Of a stretch of 10,782 bases of DNA, positions 6,718-10,782 are shown piece after piece. Source of the stretch: an uncultured bacterium (lineage in GTDB: Bacteria; Bacillota; Clostridia; Lachnospirales; Lachnospiraceae); NCBI GenBank assembly GCA_947071365.1, contig CAMTFT010000025.1, positions 1-10,782 on the forward strand, in the 5' to 3' direction. Each line of letters opens with the position of its first letter. The first letter of the stretch is position 1. Below the pieces are notes generated by a model. It made no database searches and had not been told where the DNA came from. It saw only the letters and a program-made list of their open reading frames with translations. A program made the position numbers and the translations under genes.

Positions 6718-6825
6718 CTAGACCAGTGCCGGCAGAACAGCTCCTGCCACCATAGCCAGTACAATAACTATCACGATCGCTGCTGCAATCTTTCTCTGTG
6801 TCTTAGAATTATTAATGTTCATCAT
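6718..6825 (-). CDS. Small single-pass membrane protein, 35 residues
   Basis: A short ORF fills the gap between the exonuclease and vanW-family genes. The peptide starts MMNINNSKTQRK, a polar basic N-terminus, and continues as a 23-residue hydrophobic stretch (IAAAIVIVIVLAMVAGAVLPALV) that reaches the C-terminus and has one internal proline: a single transmembrane helix, probably N-in. It starts six bases past the exonuclease stop. The ribosome site GAGGTG overlaps that stop codon and sits seven bases from the first ATG. Its TAG is 24 bases before the vanW-family ATG, whose own ribosome site lies in that gap. Tight packing, a good ribosome site and the membrane-helix composition argue for a real gene. 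It resembles the many tiny membrane proteins of Firmicutes, but I do not recognise a named family. Confidence 0.75.
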   Translation of the reverse strand: MMNINNSKTQRKIAAAIVIVIVLAMVAGAVLPALV

Positions 6826-6831
6826 ATCCTG

Positions 6832-7545
6832 TCACCTCACCATTTTCCCATGCTGTGAAATAATGTTGTCTATCATCCTTGATGCCTCGCTCTTCGTCAG
6901 CATCTCTATTTTTACGTTACTCTCTATTCTATGATATTTTAATAAATCCCGCAAGTATACTTTTTGTGAATTTGTAATAGGGCCTTCTTTCTTTACCTTA
7001 AATACGAGCGGCGACGCTTCAAACAGGTCAGGACGCCTCTCTCCGAATTCCTCCCGCAGCCGTTCGTACAGCCTGGCCGCGGTCAGCGCGTCATCCAACG
7101 CTCTGTGGTGTTGTTTCTGGGGGATCCCGTAATGCGCCGCCATCTTATCCAGGGATTTGCCGGAAAGCTGCGGCAGGCACAGCCGCGAGATGGCCAGCGT
7201 ATCCAGCCCCCGCCGTTCATACGTTCCGCCCAGATTCACCACATTCCGTTTCATAAAGCTGTAATCAAATAAAATATTGTGGCCCAGCAGCACGCTCTCC
7301 CCGGAAAAATCGAGGAAGCCCTCCACCGCCTCCCGGATTCCCGGGCTGCCTGCCACCATCTCCTGCGTAATTCCCGTGAGCTCCGTGATCCGCGGCGGAA
7401 TTTCCACACCGCTGTCAATAAAGGTCTCATACGTGCCCGTGACCTCCCCGCACTCCACCTTTACCGCCCCTATTTCCAGAATTTTATCGTATTTCGGGCG
7501 AAGCCCCGTTGTTTCCAGATCAAACGCCACATAGCTGTTTTCCAT
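6832..7545 (-). CDS. DnaQ-like DEDDh 3'-5' exonuclease with DUF3072-like C-terminus
   Basis: This 237-residue protein has an N-terminal DEDDh exonuclease domain (1-165) of the PolC/DnaQ epsilon type. Exo I is FDLETTG (8-14) with Asp9 and Glu11, Exo II is GHNILFDYSFM (88-98) with Asp94, and Exo III is HHRALDDA (146-153) with His147 and Asp152. All five metal-binding or catalytic residues are present, so it should be active on DNA or RNA 3' ends. Residues about 190-233 (beginning ITNSQKVYLRDLL) form a helical segment resembling the DUF3072/SAP-like tails of some exonucleases, perhaps for nucleic-acid binding. No polymerase domain is attached, so this is a stand-alone exonuclease of the PolC-exo or YprB-like grade; substrate not determinable. 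ATG at 7543-7545 is preceded by GGAGGA three bases upstream. The small membrane-protein gene follows within six bases. Confidence 0.92.
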   Translation of the reverse strand: MENSYVAFDLETTGLRPKYDKILEIGAVKVECGEVTGTYETFIDSGVEIPPRITELTGITQEMVAGSPGIREAVEGFLDFSGESVLLGHNILFDYSFMKRNVVNLGGTYERRGLDTLAISRLCLPQLSGKSLDKMAAHYGIPQKQHHRALDDALTAARLYERLREEFGERRPDLFEASPLVFKVKKEGPITNSQKVYLRDLLKYHRIESNVKIEMLTKSEASRMIDNIISQHGKMVR

Positions 7546-7615
7546 TACTCCTCCATCCCTTTCCGGATATCTGCTGTACTTTATTCTCGCAAGTCTGCAC
7601 CATTTAGATATGTTC

Positions 7616-9496
7616 TCACTCTTCCATATTTATCTCAAAAACCGCCGCATCGTTCGTAAGCGGATCTCTTCTCTCATAATCAAACAGCAGCCAAATCTCT
7701 TTCTTTTTACCGCTTACCAGAACATCATAAGTAAAATGCTCCAGATGGGTCATGCGCATCATCTGTTTCCAGTTCATCCCATCATATCCCGGAAGATATG
7801 TGTGAAGCTGCTCTTCCCGCTGATAAAAACCGATGATCTTCTCGCGGTAAATGGCTGTGTCCTCCGCCCACACGGGACGACTTTTCGCATTTTCTCTCAA
7901 ATAAATATCAAGAGTAAGAAGCTCGTCAAAACGCCGCGGTTCTTCCCGTACGTCCGGCATCATTTCTCCCATCGCCTCCGGTACTCCCCCGGCACCTGCG
8001 CTCCTTTTCCCCGCGCATACCGTCTCCCGGATAAACTTCCGCAGTATCACGAACCGCTGCATCCTGGAATACGACTTTCCTTCTGCTTCATGCGCCTCGT
8101 AATGATCCGCCAGCGCTTCATACAGCGCAAAGGGCCGCTCAAACAGCTTCTCCAACGCTTCCATTGTGTAACGGAACTGCTGGCTGTTGTAATACACCTC
8201 CAACATTTCTTCCACTTCCTTCAGCCTCAGAAGTTCATCGCAGGAGATCCACCTCGTGGAAAGCACCTCATATGGCGGTTCGCCGCGATATACGATGCCG
8301 TATTCCTGCGCCCGACGATGCATTTCCGACCCGCGAAGCACCTTCAGAAAGCCAAGCTGCAGCTCCTGGGGCTTCAAAGCGTAGACCGCATCAAAGGAAC
8401 TCTGAAAGCTCTCGAAATCCTCATAGGGCAGTCCCGCGATCAGATCAAGATGCTGATGAATATTCCTTCCCGCTGCGATTTTAAGCACTCTGTCCGTAAT
8501 GCGCCGGAATTTTGCCGTCCGGTGGATCGCTTCAAGCGTCCGCTCATTGACTGTCTGCACGCCGATCTCCAACTGAACCAGTCCGGGCCGCATACCGCCG
8601 AGCACCTCCAACTCTTCTTCCGTCAGAATATCGGCCGCTATCTCAAAATGAAAATTCGTAATTCCATTGTCATGCTCCCGTATAAATCTCCAGATCTCCA
8701 GCGCATGAGTGTGATTGCAGTTGAAGGTACGATCCACAAATTTCACCTGAGGCACCTTATGCTCCAGAAGGAAAAGAAGCTCCCGTTTCACCAGCTCCGG
8801 GCTGCGGAAACGTACCCGCTTATCAATAGAAGAAAGACAGTAACTGCAGGAATACGGACAGCCCCGGCTGCTCTCGTAATAAATGATCCGGTGTTCAAAG
8901 TCTTCCGGTGTCTGATAGACGAAGGACAGCTCATCCAGCGTCGTCATAAGCTCCGGCAATCCCGTGCTTAGTATCTGACTTTCTCTCCCGGCCTCCTCTG
9001 CGCTTTCACTTTTTGCTGAAAGGGCACTTCTGTCCGCAGTATGTGATTCTCCATCCGTAGCCTTATCCCGGTACACGATCCCGGGAATTTCGGACAGCAA
9101 AAGAAGACCGTCCACGTAATGCTGCAAAAGCCGATAAAACGTGCGCTCCCCTTCTCCCACCATCACACCGGAAAACTGTGGATGCAGATTCAGAAATTCT
9201 TCCGCATCGTAGGAGACCTCCGGCCCTCCGGCCCAGATGACTGTTTCCGGCAGCACCTTATGTATGTTCTCTGCCAGATGGATCACCTCATTCCGGTTCC
9301 AGATATAGCAGGACAAAAAAAGAAGATCCGGCTTTTTCCGGTAAACCGCCCGGAAAATATCATCCGCCTGATTGTTTATCGTAAACTCTGCCAGCTCTGT
9401 CATCGGCTCATATTTTCCGGCTGAAGCCTTCAGGCTGTACACCGCCAGATTGGAATGTATATATTTTGCATTGATCGCAGTCAACAGAATGTTCAA
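7616..9496 (-). CDS. B12-binding-like radical SAM protein with DUF4080-type C-terminus
   Basis: This 626-residue protein has three parts: a Rossmann-like B12-binding-type domain (1-140; NAKYIHSNLAVYSL near the start, WAGGPEVSYD at 88-97, GVMVGEGERTF at 110-120), a radical SAM domain (about 205-400) with the iron-sulfur motif CPYSCSYC (Cys213, Cys217, Cys220), and a C-terminal DUF4080-type region (about 420-626). The canonical cobalamin motif DxHxxG is not intact: His14 is present but its Asp and Gly partners are not, so cobalamin binding is uncertain. Two hydrophilic stretches (about 145-180 and 495-520) look like family-variable loops. The reaction is unknown for this family. The start is TTG at 9494-9496, with AGGAGG six bases upstream. 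The gene lies behind a strong terminator, so it needs its own promoter; TTGACG at 9554-9559 is a possible but poorly supported -35. The exonuclease gene follows after 70 bases with no terminator. Confidence 0.9.
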   Translation of the reverse strand: MNILLTAINAKYIHSNLAVYSLKASAGKYEPMTELAEFTINNQADDIFRAVYRKKPDLLFLSCYIWNRNEVIHLAENIHKVLPETVIWAGGPEVSYDAEEFLNLHPQFSGVMVGEGERTFYRLLQHYVDGLLLLSEIPGIVYRDKATDGESHTADRSALSAKSESAEEAGRESQILSTGLPELMTTLDELSFVYQTPEDFEHRIIYYESSRGCPYSCSYCLSSIDKRVRFRSPELVKRELLFLLEHKVPQVKFVDRTFNCNHTHALEIWRFIREHDNGITNFHFEIAADILTEEELEVLGGMRPGLVQLEIGVQTVNERTLEAIHRTAKFRRITDRVLKIAAGRNIHQHLDLIAGLPYEDFESFQSSFDAVYALKPQELQLGFLKVLRGSEMHRRAQEYGIVYRGEPPYEVLSTRWISCDELLRLKEVEEMLEVYYNSQQFRYTMEALEKLFERPFALYEALADHYEAHEAEGKSYSRMQRFVILRKFIRETVCAGKRSAGAGGVPEAMGEMMPDVREEPRRFDELLTLDIYLRENAKSRPVWAEDTAIYREKIIGFYQREEQLHTYLPGYDGMNWKQMMRMTHLEHFTYDVLVSGKKKEIWLLFDYERRDPLTNDAAVFEINMEE

Positions 9497-9563
9497 AGCC
9501 TACCTCCTCTACCGCTTTTACGAATCGATTCTGAACTCTTCCTTGGCACCGGCCGTCAAATGG

Positions 9564-9593
9564 AAAAACAGGGAACCGTTTTCCGGCCCCCTG
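9564..9593 (-). terminator. Rho-independent terminator of the glucokinase transcript
   Basis: On the minus strand, CAGGGGGCCG pairs with CGGTTCCCTG (10 pairs, two of them G-U) around a GAAAA loop and is followed immediately by TTTTT (plus-strand A-run at 9564-9568). This is a textbook intrinsic terminator. It lies beyond the 9601-9747 repeat array, so the array is transcribed as the 3' untranslated region of the glucokinase mRNA, and the radical SAM gene starts a separate unit. Confidence 0.88.
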
Positions 9594-9600
9594 CCCTGAA

Positions 9601-9784
9601 TCTAAATTGCCATTTCGACCGCCCGAATCTGCCGAATCTAAATCACTACCTTAGCCACCCCGGATTTCCCAGATCTAAATCACTATCCTGAGCGTCCCGC
9701 ATTTCCCGGATCTAAATCACCATCCTGAGCGTCCCGCATTCCTCAGATCTAAATCACCATCTTGGCCGCCCCGTAAATACCCGC
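9601..9784. repeat. Tandem array of glucokinase 3'-end copies, 36-37 bp period
   Basis: TCTAAAT starts at 9601, 9637, 9674, 9711 and 9748, giving periods of 36, 37, 37 and 37 bases. The unit at 9748 is the genuine end of the glucokinase gene (stop at 9749-9751); the other four lie downstream of it. The native tail and the nearest copy agree at 22 of the first 26 bases by my count. The two central copies agree with each other at 33 of 37. Read on the minus strand in the native register, every copy keeps TAG. The tail reads KMVI-stop in the gene and RMVI, RIVI, KVVI and EMAI in the copies. The divergence rules out an assembly stutter. The array ends eight bases before the terminator stem. Confidence 0.93.
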
Positions 9785-10681
9785 GTCATTTCCCAGCGTG
9801 GCAAGTGCAAATTCCGTATCGCGGCACGCGGTAAACGCATATTTCTTAAATGGTTCAATGATATAATCCAACAATATCTGTCCGGCCTTCGATACTCCGC
9901 CGCCGATCACGATGACCTGCGGGTCTGCCACTGTGGCAAAGACTGCCAGCGTCTTGCCAAGATATGTACCGAACCGCTCTGCGATCTGAATCGCCAGAGC
10001 ATCGCCTTCCTTCACCGCGTCCCATACGCTCTTTGCCGACACATGACCGCCGCGAAGAAGGGACGGTTCATCCGATGCAGCCAGCGCCTCCTTTGCAAGA
10101 CGCACAATGCCCGTAGCAGAAGCTACCTGCTCAAGGCAGCCGTAGTTGCCGCAATTGCAGGGGTCTGTGATCGAATCATCCACATGGGCGTGCCCGATCT
10201 CCCCTCCGGCTCCGTGGGAGCCTGCCACGATCTTGTCATTGATGATGATGCCGCCGCCGACACCCGTTCCCAGCGTTACCATGATCATACTGTGGTATCC
10301 GACGCCGCCGCCCTTCCACAGCTCGCCAAGGGCAGCCACATTCGCGTCATTTCCGGCCTTGACAGGAAGTCCTGTCAGCCGCTCCATATCACCTGCGATA
10401 TTTACATATCCCCAGTGCAGGTTGACTGCGCAGGGCACCTCCCCCGCATCATTCACCGGGCCGGGAACGCCGATACCGATACCTGCCACCAGATCTTTCT
10501 CAATATTTTTCTCAGCCATCTTCTGCTGAATCGTTTCTGCGACATCCGGAAGGATATTCACACCGTTGTCTTCCGTCCTGGTCTTGATCTCCCATTTGTC
10601 AAGCACCTCGCCTGTCACCGTAAAAAGCCCGCATTTGACGGTCGTTCCGCCTACATCGATTCCAAAACAATATTTCTTCAT
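9749..10681 (-). CDS. glcK: ROK-family glucokinase
   Basis: This 310-residue protein matches the ROK glucokinase length and phosphorylates glucose with ATP to glucose 6-phosphate in the cytoplasm, feeding glycolysis. Visible motifs: phosphate-1 loop GIDVGGTTVKCGLF (7-20), GVPGPV (71-76), NDANVAALGE (111-120) with catalytic base Asp112, LGTGVGGG (137-144), the ROK signature GAGGEIGH (157-164) with zinc-binding His164, and CNCGNYGCLE (175-184) with zinc-binding Cys175, Cys177 and Cys182. GGGVS appears in the C-terminal half. Assignment to glucose rather than another sugar follows from EIGH and overall similarity; fructose or N-acetylated sugars are less likely. ATG at 10679-10681 has a modest ribosome site (GCGGGAT). 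Transcription ends at the terminator near 9564 after traversing the tail-copy array. There is no helix-turn-helix, so it is a kinase and not a ROK repressor. Confidence 0.94.
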   Translation of the reverse strand: MKKYCFGIDVGGTTVKCGLFTVTGEVLDKWEIKTRTEDNGVNILPDVAETIQQKMAEKNIEKDLVAGIGIGVPGPVNDAGEVPCAVNLHWGYVNIAGDMERLTGLPVKAGNDANVAALGELWKGGGVGYHSMIMVTLGTGVGGGIIINDKIVAGSHGAGGEIGHAHVDDSITDPCNCGNYGCLEQVASATGIVRLAKEALAASDEPSLLRGGHVSAKSVWDAVKEGDALAIQIAERFGTYLGKTLAVFATVADPQVIVIGGGVSKAGQILLDYIIEPFKKYAFTACRDTEFALATLGNDAGIYGAAKMVI

Positions 10682-10721
10682 ATTTTAATCCCGCTTTCCT
10701 GCATTTTTCATCAAACTGTTC

Positions 10722-10737
10722 TGTACACGGTTGTACA
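10722..10737. promoter_or_regulatory. Paired TGTACA half-sites upstream of glucokinase
   Basis: The palindromic hexamer TGTACA occurs at 10722-10727 and 10732-10737, one helical turn (10 bases) apart and about 41-56 bases before the glucokinase start. This spacing would suit a dimeric regulator contacting one DNA face. It could equally be chance or the tail of an unseen upstream gene, since the true sequence stops at 10738. Confidence 0.2.
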
Positions 10738-10738
10738 A

Positions 10739-10782
10739 CTGTCTCTTATACACATCTGACGCTGCCGACGACTTAATAGGTG
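10739..10782. other. Illumina Nextera adapter and i5 index contamination (not genomic)
   Basis: CTGTCTCTTATACACATCT (10739-10757) is the Tn5 mosaic end used in Nextera libraries. It is followed by GACGCTGCCGACGA (10758-10771), the read-1 side adapter in reverse complement. The next eight bases, CTTAATAG (10772-10779), sit exactly where the i5 index falls; their reverse complement CTATTAAG is, as I recall, the S518 index. The final GTG begins the P5 sequence. Genuine genomic sequence therefore ends at 10738. Confidence 0.97.

Noticed and set aside
9749..10681. ROK-family transcriptional repressor
   Set aside because: The protein begins directly with the ATP-binding loop and has no N-terminal helix-turn-helix.
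10043..10759. Plus-strand 238-codon ORF reaching the contig end
   Set aside because: It is antisense to glucokinase and its last codons lie in sequencing adapter.

Overview
The window is a bacterial contig fragment of about 50% G+C that reads like a Lachnospiraceae-type member of the Clostridia. This placement is inferred from gene content: a B12-binding-like radical SAM protein with a DUF4080-type tail, a VanW protein, a ROK glucokinase with a CxCGxxGC zinc motif, purine-rich Shine-Dalgarno sites and frequent GTG/TTG starts. All nine protein genes that I support lie on the minus strand, so transcription runs from high to low coordinates.

In order of transcription: a ROK glucokinase (10681-9749) ends in a 3' untranslated region made of four diverged copies of its own last codons, followed by a clean Rho-independent terminator (9564-9593). 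Next come a TTG-started radical SAM protein (9496-7616), a DnaQ-like 3'-5' exonuclease (7545-6832), a 35-residue membrane peptide too short for ordinary ORF calling (6825-6718), a secreted VanW/G5-like envelope protein (6693-5122) and a HypE/AIR-synthase-like protein (5065-4082). A second array of gene-tail copies follows that last gene. Then an Lrp/AsnC regulator (3894-3412) overlaps a class I/II aminotransferase (3415-2249) by 4 bases. A 75-nt near-perfect hairpin and two 40-bp degenerate repeats follow. Last come two RNA methyltransferases: trmL (2067-1570), acting on the tRNA wobble base, and an RsmF-like rRNA m5C methyltransferase (1521-1), cut by the window edge probably just short of its stop.

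The functions are mostly housekeeping: glucose phosphorylation, amino-acid transamination with its probable regulator, tRNA/rRNA modification, nucleic-acid trimming and envelope maintenance. The unusual feature is intergenic. Two unrelated genes (glucokinase and the HypE-like gene) are each followed by a tandem array in which the gene's last 24-26 bases, including the stop-codon region, are copied three or four times with a 36-44 bp period. A third, weaker array follows the aminotransferase. I do not know this as a named element class.

The last 44 bases (10739-10782) are not biological. They match the Illumina Nextera transposase adapter plus index sequence, so this contig end is an untrimmed library artefact. 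No RNA genes, CRISPR arrays, insertion sequences or phage genes were seen. No gene-free stretch exceeds about 255 bases.
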